Positions 1 to 10,500 of a DNA stretch of 31,373 nt are shown piece by piece. The position numbers were made by a program, and so were the translations under genes. Within the stretch, counting starts at the first letter, position 1; each line of letters starts with the position of its first letter. Source of the stretch: a virus; the IMG/VR virus record IMGVR_UViG_3300048028_000235, positions 1 to 31,373 of that record; one strand, given 5' to 3'. The notes beneath the pieces were generated by a model, which saw only the letters and a list, made by a program, of their open reading frames with translations, searched no databases and was not told the origin of the DNA.

Positions 1-3000
1 CTTTGGTATTTTCTTGCATCTACTACTATATCATATTTAGTACCGCCTTTTCCGTCTGACGTAGGTATATATTCAGCGTTTTTGCCGTTTAAACCTCTGC
101 CGTCCATTTGTATTTTAAGACTTATATCTAAGTTCTTTCCGGTTTCTTTTTTATATTTTTCTACTATGTTATTGTAATCTGTTTGAGCTTGTTTAGCTAG
201 CAACTCTGGTGTTACTTCTATAGCTGCAATTTCAGCTGCAACTATATAGTCATTCGCCATGTTCCAAGCTGCTTTATAAGCCTCTAAGTCTTTAGCTATT
301 TTTACATCTTTTGGATTTGCTCCGTTTTCTTTTATGATAGCTTCTGCATTTTTTCTAGCTTCAGCTCTCATCGACTTAGCATTATTAAGAGTTTGAGTAA
401 TATTTTTAAGTTTAGCGTGCGGATAACCTAAAGCTAAACCCGTTATAAAATGACCTAACAATCTTCTAGAAACACTGTTTTCACCAAACATAGGTAGTTG
501 CGAAAAATTTTCTTCAAAATAAGTTTTAAAATCTTCGCCTCCTGTAAAATCTTCTGCTACAGCTTCTAAAGCACCTGCCATTTCAGAAGCTGGTACTAAA
601 GATAAACCAGACTTAAAAGGCTTAAAAACCAACTCATTTAACCTATGATAAGCAGTTCCTTTAAAAAAGCTACCACCTAATATTTTTTTAAAAGCTACGT
701 TTGTTATTCTACTAGCTGGTATAAAAGCCATACCGGTTTCAAAACCTCCATCACCAAAAATAGCTTCCATTTTAATACCTTCTATAACAGAAGAAATACC
801 AAGCTCATATCCTCTGTCTAAAACATTTCCGCCTTTTTTAATAATAGAACCTGATTTATTTAACTTTGACTGAGATTTAACAAAGTTTTGAACTGTTTTA
901 CTACCTATGGCGGCTTGTCTTCCACTAGCCATTCTATAACCTGCAGAAGCGGCTTTAGCTTGAACTTCAGCGTATGATATAGGTTTTTGTATCATTTTTC
1001 CAAGCTTAGGACTATATACGTTTTTAAAGTATTTTCCATTTTTTAAAACCAATCCTAGTCTAGTTAAACCAGTAATATTTGATAATCCTCCTGTAACAAC
1101 ATTAGCAATTCCAAATTCAATAGCTAATCTAGGGGCCGCTGACAAAGTCTCTCCTACAAACTCTTTACTTGTTTGTTTGAAGTTTTGTATTTGACTTTCG
1201 GTAAAATTTATATTAGCTTCTTGACCTATTTCTTCTATAGCAGTCAAAACCTCAGAAGAGGTTGGATCCCAATTAGATTCTATTTTTTCTTTTGATGTAA
1301 AAGAAGCAGCAACTCCTCTACCAAAAGTTGTAAAAAACCCAGTTCTTTGTATGTCTTTTGGATCTATATTTGCTAAGTAAACAAAATCAAAAGCTTGTTT
1401 TTCAGATTTTAAATTTAAATATCTTTGAGTTAACTCTTTTATATTTTTTTCATCAAAAATTTCATAAACTGTGTCTTTATCACTTTCTTTTATGTCTGTA
1501 GGGACTGCTTTCAAACCATCTCCAAAGTCTTTCATCATAAAGCCTTTGCTAGATATATAAATATCTACTAAATCTCTAATAGTTAAGTTTTTAAACTCAT
1601 TAGCGTTCATGTCATATTTACGCTTTAAAGCATTTAACCAACCTTCTGCCAATATAGGATTATCTCTTGTATCTGAAACGTTTACTTTTTTATTTAATAT
1701 CTTATTTAAATTATCTGTTTCTTTTCTATGTAACCCATATGCAACTTCTAGAGAACCAAAATCAGTTTCTTTCATTGTTAAAAGTTGATCTATAACAGAT
1801 TTTACGTTGTTAGTTATGTTTATTGTATTATCAGAATCTACAGATCCTTTTTCTTTACTAACATACTTAGTGTCTATGTTAAGAAAAAATCCAGCGTCTT
1901 TTCCAAGAAATTCATTTATTAAAGAGTTAGATACTTTTTTTAAATTTTTAAGTTTTAATTCAAGACTTTGTCTATTATTATCAGTATATGGAGTGTTTTT
2001 AAGTTGATTAGAAATTTGTATTATATTATCATTTAATTCACCTAACTGTTTTAAATCCTTATCTAAAAGATTTATACCGTTTTTTCTAGCTCTTTCAAAA
2101 TACTCTTCAACACTAATATCTTTGTTCTCTATATAGTTAGAAAAATTTTCTAATTCAACTTGTTGATTTTCTTCTTGTTGTTGAAAAAGAAACTGGTCAA
2201 CAGCATTATTCATTAATATATCTTGTTGGTAATCTGTAATACCTGTAACTTCACTTGCTTTAGTTCCTCTAAAACCATATTGATTATCTAAAAAAGTTAT
2301 TTCAAAAAGAGGATCTTCGCCTAAATTTTTATTATATTCATTAAAACTATTTAATGCAACTTGTTTTATTTCTTTTATCGTTTCAAGTCTTGTTTCTTCG
2401 TTTTCTAGACCATCTCTGTAGCTGTTAGGGCCTTGGTTTATTAAAGACTTAACTCTACTTAAAAATTGGTTTCTATATTTTTTATTATCTTTGAAAGCTT
2501 GTAAATCTTCATCTTTAGAGTTTTCTTTTAACCAATTGTTTAGATTTTCAAACTTAGCAAAACCTGTAGTAACATTAAAAGAAGTACTTTGCCCGTTAGG
2601 AGATTTTATAAATATAGTTGATGGAGTGTTTCTTACTTCAAAGCCATCTTTTTCTAAAATGTTTTTATAATAATCAACTATGCTGTTAGCACTATTAGAA
2701 CTCGTAAGATCTATGTCATTTGAAAGATCTATAATAGTGTCTTTATAAACTAGGCTTTGTTTAGGTATTTTTACTTTTTCTTTTTTAACGTATACAGGCC
2801 TAGAACTTTGAACTTTATTACCAGATATATCTGTGTCTAGTTGATCTTGAATAGCTTGAAATCCAAAAGGATCATCGCCTGTGAAGGCCGAAGAACCATC
2901 TACCGAACCTGAAACCGTACTCGGTGCTATATTTTTCTGCGACGACGCAACTGCACCCGGTACATCGTCCTTGCTCTTTACTTCTCTAGGTGTAACAGCT

Positions 3001-3113
3001 TCTAACCCGTTTTTAGAAATAATTTCATTTATTGTTGTTCCTCTTTTTTTAGCTAACTTAATTAGCTGATCTTCTGAAATTACTTTACCATTTTTTAGTT
3101 TATAATCTGGCAT
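1..3113 (-). CDS. Giant putative ejected internal virion protein (C-terminus outside window)
   Basis: An open frame of 1037 codons runs from ATG at 3113 off the left edge, so the stop is not seen. The N-terminal 140 residues are polar and low in complexity; residues about 140-560 are mostly helical and charged. Hydrophobic or glycine-rich stretches lie near residues 658-685 (LAIEFGIANVVTGG) and 882-900 (LLGHFITGLALGY). The last visible residues read TKYDIVVDARKYQ after a YIPTSDGKGG stretch, a style seen before protease-like domains in phage polyvalent proteins. It is the last of three genes after a gp14-like protein, the position and size class of T7 gp16. No transglycosylase motif is visible at the N-terminus. 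The ejection role is inferred from context; the exact family was not recognised. The start is the only ATG in the leader and has no Shine-Dalgarno sequence. Confidence 0.75.
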   Translation of the reverse strand, partial: MPDYKLKNGKVISEDQLIKLAKKRGTTINEIISKNGLEAVTPREVKSKDDVPGAVASSQKNIAPSTVSGSVDGSSAFTGDDPFGFQAIQDQLDTDISGNKVQSSRPVYVKKEKVKIPKQSLVYKDTIIDLSNDIDLTSSNSANSIVDYYKNILEKDGFEVRNTPSTIFIKSPNGQSTSFNVTTGFAKFENLNNWLKENSKDEDLQAFKDNKKYRNQFLSRVKSLINQGPNSYRDGLENEETRLETIKEIKQVALNSFNEYNKNLGEDPLFEITFLDNQYGFRGTKASEVTGITDYQQDILMNNAVDQFLFQQQEENQQVELENFSNYIENKDISVEEYFERARKNGINLLDKDLKQLGELNDNIIQISNQLKNTPYTDNNRQSLELKLKNLKKVSNSLINEFLGKDAGFFLNIDTKYVSKEKGSVDSDNTINITNNVKSVIDQLLTMKETDFGSLEVAYGLHRKETDNLNKILNKKVNVSDTRDNPILAEGWLNALKRKYDMNANEFKNLTIRDLVDIYISSKGFMMKDFGDGLKAVPTDIKESDKDTVYEIFDEKNIKELTQRYLNLKSEKQAFDFVYLANIDPKDIQRTGFFTTFGRGVAASFTSKEKIESNWDPTSSEVLTAIEEIGQEANINFTESQIQNFKQTSKEFVGETLSAAPRLAIEFGIANVVTGGLSNITGLTRLGLVLKNGKYFKNVYSPKLGKMIQKPISYAEVQAKAASAGYRMASGRQAAIGSKTVQNFVKSQSKLNKSGSIIKKGGNVLDRGYELGISSVIEGIKMEAIFGDGGFETGMAFIPASRITNVAFKKILGGSFFKGTAYHRLNELVFKPFKSGLSLVPASEMAGALEAVAEDFTGGEDFKTYFEENFSQLPMFGENSVSRRLLGHFITGLALGYPHAKLKNITQTLNNAKSMRAEARKNAEAIIKENGANPKDVKIAKDLEAYKAAWNMANDYIVAAEIAAIEVTPELLAKQAQTDYNNIVEKYKKETGKNLDISLKIQMDGRGLNGKNAEYIPTSDGKGGTKYDIVVDARKYQ

Positions 3114-3135
3114 AATATATACTTATTAAATTTTA

Positions 3136-4548
3136 TTATTCTAAAGAATCATCTAGTTCATCGTCACTTAGATATATGTAGTTTTCTGGACTATCATTAT
3201 CTGGATTAGGATTAACAGTTACAACTTGAGGTACTAGAGAATTTACATATTCTACTATTTCGTTTCTAGATTCTGTCTTCTCGCCTACTGTATAACCTTG
3301 AGCATTACTCAACCTTACAGCTAAGTTCTTAAGTTGATTTTCATTTTCTATATTAAAGCTTTCAGTTTCACCATCTCCAAGATCTAATTCAATAAAACTT
3401 CCATTAACAACTCTTTGTTGGCCCGGTCCTAAAATTCTATCTATTGTACCATTAGGATCATCTATTAAATTGTTAACTAAATTTATTGCGTTGTTTTTAA
3501 CAGTTTTGTCTTTTTCCTTTGGCTTTTTTCGTTTTGCGTATTTTCTTTTAATTTTTTCTCTAAGTTCAGTTTTTAACTCTGTCTCAAATAGCTCCGCTTT
3601 TAATTTATCTTCATCTTCTTTTGTTTTTATTGCATAGCTATTATTAGCAACATCAACAAATCCATTTGTTAATCTACTAATAACTTGCTCTCTTAAATTT
3701 GCAGAGTTTTCAATGTCAAAAAGATTTTCAAAACCTAAAGCACCGGCGTTTTTAGCTAAGTTTTCACCTATTAATATATCTAAAAACAAACTACTATCAA
3801 CACCAGGTATGGCATCGTCTTTAACTATCATAGCCGCTATTTCAGGAGTTATTACAGCTTTAAGATCATTATAATATTCTTTTTTTTCTAGCTCAGTTAA
3901 AGGTCTTTTAAGCTTTTTAATTTCTTTTATTGTTTGTTTTATTTGATTACCAACAATTATAGCTTTTTCTTTTTTTGCTAAAACTGGAGCTTCTGTTAAA
4001 TCACCCCAAGTAGCGTTTCCAGTTTCATAGTCTATTTTTATGTTTCCAGTATAATAATCATTAGCTTGTTTTATTTTGTCGCCGTTAATTAATGAAAATT
4101 CATTATTTTTTAAAGAATCAGCGTAATCAAGTTTGTTTGCTTTGTATGTTTTAAAGTTATTTGTTAAGTTAATGAATTTATTGTTTATAGCATTTAACTT
4201 GCTAGAAAGCTCCATATAAAGTTCTGGGTTTTCTGAAGCAGAAACTTGAGATAATTGCCCAGCTATTTCTGAATAATCTTTTTTCCATTGCAAACCGACC
4301 TTTGCTACCTCCATTTGTTCTAACTGCGTTAACCCCGCTATATCGACATCTTCTAAACCTTCAAGATACTTAATCATTTTAGTGTCTTCAGCTTGCTTTT
4401 TTTCTTTTTCTTCTAGTAACTTAAGCTTAGCCATTTCCATCAAAGGTTCAAAAGTAGAGTCAAATCCTTGTGAAAACGATCCAAAATAATCTACTACTGG
4501 TCCTGCGGCCGTAGCTGCGCCTTGTATTAATGCTGTATTTATTGCCAT
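3136..4548 (-). CDS. Charged internal virion protein candidate (gp15-like position)
   Basis: A 470-aa protein whose family I do not recognise. The first 35 residues are mildly hydrophobic (AATAAGPVVDYFGSF), followed by a helix rich in Lys/Glu (about residues 40-60) and long predicted helices. A strongly basic patch lies near residues 329-352 (KRKYAKRKKPKEK). The C-terminus is very acidic, ending in DDELDDSLE. It sits 10 bases after the gp14-like gene and 22 bases before the giant gene, so the three are probably one unit. By order and composition it is a candidate for the middle ejection protein (T7 gp15 counterpart) or an ejected cargo protein. This is inference from position; no catalytic motif is visible. 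Confidence 0.7.
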   Translation of the reverse strand: MAINTALIQGAATAAGPVVDYFGSFSQGFDSTFEPLMEMAKLKLLEEKEKKQAEDTKMIKYLEGLEDVDIAGLTQLEQMEVAKVGLQWKKDYSEIAGQLSQVSASENPELYMELSSKLNAINNKFINLTNNFKTYKANKLDYADSLKNNEFSLINGDKIKQANDYYTGNIKIDYETGNATWGDLTEAPVLAKKEKAIIVGNQIKQTIKEIKKLKRPLTELEKKEYYNDLKAVITPEIAAMIVKDDAIPGVDSSLFLDILIGENLAKNAGALGFENLFDIENSANLREQVISRLTNGFVDVANNSYAIKTKEDEDKLKAELFETELKTELREKIKRKYAKRKKPKEKDKTVKNNAINLVNNLIDDPNGTIDRILGPGQQRVVNGSFIELDLGDGETESFNIENENQLKNLAVRLSNAQGYTVGEKTESRNEIVEYVNSLVPQVVTVNPNPDNDSPENYIYLSDDELDDSLE

Positions 4549-4558
4549 AGTTTGTTAT

Positions 4559-5173
4559 TTAAAAAATTGCATCGCCACTTCCAGCAACTGCACCTCCAAT
4601 AGCGCCAATTCCTCCTACTATAGATTGAGTGGCTGCTGCTCTAGCTTGTTTAGCGGCTCCTAACCTTTGCTGTGACATGCCTAACAATGTACCTGTTTTA
4701 TCATATTCAAGTTGTCTCGCTTGCGTAGCACCTTGCGCTTCTAGCTCTTGAAGTCTTTGCCCTGCTTGAGCTTGTAAAATTTGGTTTTGCTGTTCTTGAG
4801 CGCCTATTGAAGCTGATGCTTGTTGAGCTGCTTGCATTTGTTGACCAGCTAAAGACTGTGCTAACGCCGCTATACCTGATCCTCCAGCAGCGCCTTGTAA
4901 GCCAGTCATAGTGTTAGCTAAAGCTTGTTGTTGGGCTTGCTGAGCAAACTGAGCTTGTTGCTGGTTAACAGTTAAATCTTCCATTGTATTTTGCATGCCG
5001 GAATATAGGTTTGAAGTATCTAAAGCTTCATATTGAGATTTTCTCATATTCATTTCTCTTTGAGCAGCTTTTTCTTCTCGCTTTCTTTTGCGGCTACCTA
5101 TGATACCTCCGGCTATACCGGCTACACCTTTTATTGCTCCTCCAACAAGGGCTGCTGTGCCAATTCCTGCCAT
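4559..5173 (-). CDS. T7 gp14-like internal virion / DNA ejection protein
   Basis: A 204-aa protein starting with a glycine/alanine-rich hydrophobic segment (residues 4-26, glycine-zipper-like), then a basic cluster RKRKREEK. A long Gln/Ala-rich helix (residues about 45-175, with runs such as QQAQFAQQAQQQALAN) follows, and the protein ends in a second glycine/alanine-rich hydrophobic stretch (GGIGAIGGAVAG). This layout is typical of T7 gp14-like proteins of podoviruses, which enter the host envelope during infection and form the outer part of the DNA channel. The start overlaps the end of the cupin gene by 43 bases in another frame. The first ATG is kept because it includes the N-terminal glycine-rich segment; the next Met is at residue 41. 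Confidence 0.7.
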   Translation of the reverse strand: MAGIGTAALVGGAIKGVAGIAGGIIGSRKRKREEKAAQREMNMRKSQYEALDTSNLYSGMQNTMEDLTVNQQQAQFAQQAQQQALANTMTGLQGAAGGSGIAALAQSLAGQQMQAAQQASASIGAQEQQNQILQAQAGQRLQELEAQGATQARQLEYDKTGTLLGMSQQRLGAAKQARAAATQSIVGGIGAIGGAVAGSGDAIF

Positions 5174-5721
5174 AACTTTTTATTTTTTTCTATTATTTCT
5201 TTTGGTAATTCTTTATAGTCATTAGTATATACATCTAGTTCCGCTTCTTCAAAGCTTTTAGCTTCAGTCTTATATACGCAAGCCCAATGACAATCTTTAT
5301 GTATATATAAAACTCTTTGGGTTCCTTGTTTTGTGTGTATAACATGAGGCCCTTTTATTCTTACAACCTCACCATTATCAGCTAAATAAGAAAGTTCACC
5401 TTTTAATAAAAAAGATGGATGGTTTTGCTTGTGAACCATACTTATAACTAGATGACCTTTAGGCATGAATATTTGCCTAGTGTACATACCGTTTTCAATA
5501 TGTTGAATTAAAGGGTATGTTTCTTTCATTTCTTTTGATTGCTTAGTTCCAGCCTTATGGTGAACAGCGCCTTCTACGTTATTTAAAACTTGTTTTTCAA
5601 GTTCTAATATTTTTTCCCAAAGTATACCTCTTGTTTCAGGTACATTTTTTAAAATTTCTTTTAAAGGATTTTTTTTATAAATAACGCTTTTTTTATTTGA
5701 TTTAATTTTATTTTTTGACAT
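5131..5721 (-). CDS. Phage cupin-domain protein
   Basis: A 196-aa protein with a single cupin-type beta-barrel at about residues 78-150. Visible marks are GMYTRQIFMPKGHL, then MVHKQNHPSFLLKGEL with H97, H101 and E109 in metal-site positions, a GPHVIHTKQGTQRV stretch, and a closing YIHKDCHWACVY strand. This resembles a small cupin widespread in tail gene clusters of T7-like and other phages, whose function is not established. The first 30 residues are Lys-rich, and residues 150-196 form a charged tail. It lies between structural genes and overlaps the gp14-like gene by 43 bases. A metal-binding or sugar/ligand-binding role is possible; no substrate can be read from the sequence. Confidence 0.75.
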   Translation of the reverse strand: MSKNKIKSNKKSVIYKKNPLKEILKNVPETRGILWEKILELEKQVLNNVEGAVHHKAGTKQSKEMKETYPLIQHIENGMYTRQIFMPKGHLVISMVHKQNHPSFLLKGELSYLADNGEVVRIKGPHVIHTKQGTQRVLYIHKDCHWACVYKTEAKSFEEAELDVYTNDYKELPKEIIEKNKKLWQELAQQPLLEEQ

Positions 5722-5738
5722 ATAAATATTATTACATG

Positions 5739-6062
5739 TTATTTACTACTTTCAAACACTTCACTGCCTACAGAAAACAATTCCGCGTATGCTGTAGTGT
5801 TGTTTCTAAACTGTGCTTCAGCATAGTAGCCCTTTAGTTGACCTATTCTAGCTGCTGGTGTTTTTTTGAAAAATATAAAATCACTAGTTTGAGGAGGTGT
5901 AGAACCTATTACAATATCTATTGTTAAAACTAAATTATTTATATTAGTTATAGTACCTAGTCTTACTTCGCTGCCTGTAGATACGTCTAAATACCAGGCT
6001 TCGTCTCCAGTTTGAAGTGTTACTGGTAAAGGATTTTCGAATGTTAAAGTTAATACTGCCAT
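5739..6062 (-). CDS. Small beta-rich virion protein
   Basis: A 107-aa protein made almost wholly of beta-strand-like segments (AVLTLTFENPLPVTLQTGDEA near the start). It ends GYYAEAQFRNNTTAYAELFSV, a pattern I associate with small structural proteins of uncultured marine phages. Its ATG overlaps the stop of the 511-aa gene as TAATG, which suggests translational coupling. Context places it among tail and appendage genes. The exact role is unknown; a small tail-hub or fibre-attachment protein would fit. Confidence 0.65.
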   Translation of the reverse strand: MAVLTLTFENPLPVTLQTGDEAWYLDVSTGSEVRLGTITNINNLVLTIDIVIGSTPPQTSDFIFFKKTPAARIGQLKGYYAEAQFRNNTTAYAELFSVGSEVFESSK

Positions 6063-7597
6063 TATGTTGGATCGTAAGATATTATTTGTGCTAAATTTAT
6101 TTCAAATATTGTGCTTTCATCACCAGATCTATCAACTTGTAGATCAAAGTTTAAGTCTACCGAGTTATCAGTAACTCTAACAACCTCTGAGTTGTTGACG
6201 CTGAGAATATTTCCGTTGTTTCTATAGAAAAATATAGAGTCGTTATCAGAAGCTGTTATATTTGGACTAACACTTATATTTGTTGCTGAGTTTACAGCTG
6301 TTACTTCGTACGTGAAAGGAGCATAACCACTACTGTCGTTAATATTAAATCTATCACCTACAGCTAATGTGCCTTCATTTTGTGTTAAATCTTGTATGTT
6401 TATGCTACTAGCATTAGTTACAGAACCATCCACGCGACAACTAACATCGTAGCTAAATTCTTCTATATCACCAACTTCAACAGGTCTAGCTGAAATATCT
6501 GGAGCTGTTACCCTAAAACTCATGTATTGAGATCCAGCGTTTTCAGTATACGGTGTATATTCTGAAACATAGCTAACAGGCGTCCAACTAACAAGGTTAT
6601 TTATGTTAGAAGTTGTATAAGGTCTAAGCATTACTGTAATATCAGCTTCTTGACAAACCTGGACAGGGTTTGGTTGACCAAAAGGATTTTGTAAATCTCC
6701 TGTTAAAGTTATAGTCCAACAAACAGGTGTTTTTAGATTTCCTAAAGCGGGAAAATTTATTAAAACTAAACTTGTTCCGCCAGAACCTATAGTTTCATTA
6801 GTAGCAAGAGTTATTGTAGTTGTTCCATCTGTCATAGAAGCACTATATTCTGCGGTTGGTTGTCCGTATATAGTCCAAGCTACAGTCTCTCCGCTTTCGC
6901 CTATATATAAAGGTAATTGGCTATAACTTGTTACTTTTATAGGTTGAGTTGGTCTAACAGAAGTAGCGTTAGGTACTGTTATATCTAATTTGTCACCAGA
7001 AACATCTTGATTTGGATATAAGTATTTAACTGTAAACGAAAGACCGGTTAGTCTATTAGAAGAATCAAAACTTCCAGTTTGAATTATATTATAATTAGAC
7101 TGATTACCAACAGTTACATTTAAAGAAGGTGTTTCGCTTGTTGGCCAATAATAACCAGTGTTAGTTGTATATGCTCTAGTTAGTAAAGTTTCTAGTTGAC
7201 CAAAACTTCCAGAGTTACTATAAGGTGTATTTGTTTCTTGAGAATTTCCACCTACATTAGTTCCAACAGTTGAAGATATTTTTCCAGAAATATTTATATC
7301 TTTGCCAACTCCACCCCCTGTTACACATATAGAAATAGTTATATCGTTAGAAGGCATTGTAACACCTTGTACTAAATAAATATTACACAAAACGTTATCA
7401 CCATCTTGTGTGAAAGTTATAGCGTTTATGTAAGTTGAGTTAGGATTTACAGCAGAAAAATCTGACGCAGTTGCTGTAAAACCATCTAAGGGTGTTATAG
7501 TTATAATAGCGTGGTAACCAGCTACTGAACCTATCTCTATACCTTCTTCCATTATGTATGTTACAGGAGAAAAACTATAATTATTTATTATATCCAT
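6062..7597 (-). CDS. Beta-rich structural protein, 511 aa, probable tail or head appendage
   Basis: A Thr/Ser/Asn-rich protein with repeated beta-strand patterns and almost no long helix, as expected for a virion surface protein. The N-terminal 100 residues (ITITPLDGFTATASDFSAVN) have the look of an Ig-like or Ig-fold repeat. Further strands follow, including a YSQLPLYIGESGETVAWTIY block near residue 230. There is no signal peptide or membrane segment. It starts one base after the giant nozzle-like gene ends and is joined by TAATG to the 107-aa gene, so it is probably co-produced with the tail parts. I do not recognise a specific family. Confidence 0.65.
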   Translation of the reverse strand: MDIINNYSFSPVTYIMEEGIEIGSVAGYHAIITITPLDGFTATASDFSAVNPNSTYINAITFTQDGDNVLCNIYLVQGVTMPSNDITISICVTGGGVGKDINISGKISSTVGTNVGGNSQETNTPYSNSGSFGQLETLLTRAYTTNTGYYWPTSETPSLNVTVGNQSNYNIIQTGSFDSSNRLTGLSFTVKYLYPNQDVSGDKLDITVPNATSVRPTQPIKVTSYSQLPLYIGESGETVAWTIYGQPTAEYSASMTDGTTTITLATNETIGSGGTSLVLINFPALGNLKTPVCWTITLTGDLQNPFGQPNPVQVCQEADITVMLRPYTTSNINNLVSWTPVSYVSEYTPYTENAGSQYMSFRVTAPDISARPVEVGDIEEFSYDVSCRVDGSVTNASSINIQDLTQNEGTLAVGDRFNINDSSGYAPFTYEVTAVNSATNISVSPNITASDNDSIFFYRNNGNILSVNNSEVVRVTDNSVDLNFDLQVDRSGDESTIFEINLAQIISYDPT

Positions 7598-7598
7598 T

Positions 7599-10500
7599 TT
7601 ACAATGTGTTTATTCTTTGGTAAGTAGTTACAACACCAGAATCATTTGTTTCTATTAAGTAATAGTTGTTTGGCATGTTGCTTAAATTACTGTAATAAGA
7701 AGCTCCATAAGGCGCTTGACATGAGCTAGAGTTGTTTATATCTTGTATTCCTCTAAAGTTTTTAACTCTAGTAGCACAACCGTTTGGTTGAACAATTAAG
7801 TAATATAAAACAGAACCTAAACCTAATGTTTGACCTGAGTAATAGAATATATTACCGCTCCAAGATTTAGGGCAAGAAGGGCAAGAACTAGAATAGTTAC
7901 TGTCCCAAGAGCTCATGTAAGATTGTATACCGCTAAACATAGCAGTGCTTGAGGCGTAATTTTTAAAAGCATCTGTATTTTGTATTACTATAGAGCTTCC
8001 ATCATATGGCAAGCTACCGAAAGAAGTTTGAAAATAAGTTCTATTGTTAGGTCTTTCTTCACAACCAGGCCCTTCGTCAGGACAACTATCTATTGTGTTG
8101 TATTGAGTAAAACTTTGTATAACACCGCTACTATTTAATATCATTATTGCATAAGAATTAGGAGCTGTGCTAGAATTATTTAAATCTAAAGAACCATGAT
8201 CTATGCTAGATGTAGATTGATCAGAACCTTGCACCGTAAACAAGTAGGTTCCAGCTGATGATATTGGTTCTTCTGTTTCAGAATTATACATTTGAGTTCC
8301 TGCAACTAACCCGTCGGATAAAAAGTAAGAAAAACTTACACCTTGATTAGTGACTATATCATAACTACCTATAGGTATGTTATTATAAAAGTTTTCTATA
8401 ACACATTTAGCATCTTGCGCTGACGTTTCATCTGTTATTATAGCAGGACCAAGGTTTTGATCTTGCTTTATTACCCACCAATAGTTGTAGAAAAATTGCT
8501 GTTCATCTGGAGAATTTGGCGTTATACCACCTCCGTCTGGATCACCCAATCCACTGCAAGATTCGTCTATAGTTATAGTAAAATTATAATCCTGAGTTGT
8601 GCATTCTACTAAAACAGGTGGTCCAATACCTTCTCCTATAAACTCACAATCATTAAACTCTTGTAGTCCTTTTATATAGTTAAAGTATTTACCTTCTTTC
8701 TTTTCAAACTCTTTTATTTCTCCGCCTTCTAAATCTGTTTTAATATAATTAACATACCAGCCTGGTTGTTTTTGTTTTACAGAAGTTGGAATTATTTTAT
8801 TAAAATTAACTTCAGATATAGAGTACCATTTATTATTATTTAAATACTCTAATCTTCTACTTTGAGTTCCAGTGTAATTTAAAGTGCTGTAACCTTTTAC
8901 GGACTGAGGATTTTCGTTTATAATTAAATTAAAAGCACTATCATACTGAACACCGTAAAAATTATTAGCTAAAACATTTAAACCGTGCTCCCACAATCTT
9001 CCTTTTTTAAACGTATAATATCTATTATTTAGTGTCACACCACTTTCTTGTATAAAAGATTTTCTAGAAGTCCAACCATCTACGCTTTCTTTAAAAGATA
9101 CTGTTGTTTGTGTTATAGGTTTTCTTGTATCAACGTTACAATCTGGCTGTAATTGATAATCTTTGTCTTCGCTAAAAGTGTTGCTCCAGCTTTGACTTAA
9201 ATTATTTAATGTTAAATTATATATATCTTTATCATCATCATAACTTCCTATTATTTTAGTAGACACTCTTAAATTGTCTGCAAAAAAGTCTGACATGCCT
9301 TTATCGGCTATATTTGTTATACCGTCCATAGATAAACGTATAACAGCTCCTCTATTTTTGTCTGTAAAATAAGATCTAAAAGCATACTGAGCAAAAGATT
9401 CTGGGTTTTTAGATATACCAAACTCTCCAGCATAAGGCACGGCTTGCCCTAATACCGCGTTGTTTCCAGTTAAGTTAACATTTCCATCTGCATTATATAA
9501 AGCGTCTTTATTAGCTAGTATTCTCAAGCATTTGTCTTCGCAGAGAACTATAGCATCAGTATCTCTAGCGTGCAGCTTTTGTATTGTGCCATATATAGGA
9601 TTAAGATCTTTAGTTATAGGTAAAGCTTGTATAAATTGGTTTAATCTATTTATACCACTAGTAGAGTTATATATTTGTGAAAATATCATACCGCTACCTC
9701 TTCTCTCCTCTGAATATGGTTCATCTAGTATAGTTGAAACTTTAGGCCCCTTATCTATATAAACTGCGTTAAAATCGTCTCTTATTCTATTAGACTCAGC
9801 TCCATTACCAAAAGAATAACAATTAAACCAATTTAACTCATCAAATTGAGTTCCGTGTTGAGATATTGGCAAAGCATTAGAAGCTTCATAATATAACTCT
9901 AAATCAACAGCTTCTTTTGGTTCTGTTTCAAATATAGCTGGATTGCTAGAAGTTAATATTTTATTGTCACCATCATATACATCAGTCACAACTTGTATGG
10001 CTATGTTTTTAGAATCAAGAAGATTCCAACCCGTATTACCTGCTTGACCCTCTGTAGGAAACCAGTCTTCTTGTATAGGAAAATCTAATCTAGCTACTAC
10101 TGTATAAGCTCTGTTACCTTCGCCATCATAATTATTACAAAAAGGATTTGCAACTTTAGCGCCCCTACCTCTACCGTCTCCATAGCTTTCTTCTACTTGA
10201 TATATTCTACTATATTTGCCATCTACGGTATTATAAAATCTAATTTTAGCTCCATTATTAAAATATCCACCCTGAAGGGTTCCAAAATGATTATGAGCAG
10301 AGCCTATAAAGTCGTCAATATTACCACTTTTTCTACCTATATATGTAAAACCAAACCAATTGTGAGTTCTAGTAGGAGGTCTATAATTTTCCCTTATAGT
10401 TATACCGTTAGCGCTACCAACACCACCCCATGATCCTTGGCCTAAAGCTCTTTTTTGGGGAGCATCATTAGTACAATCTTGAATACCATCGTCTCTTGGC

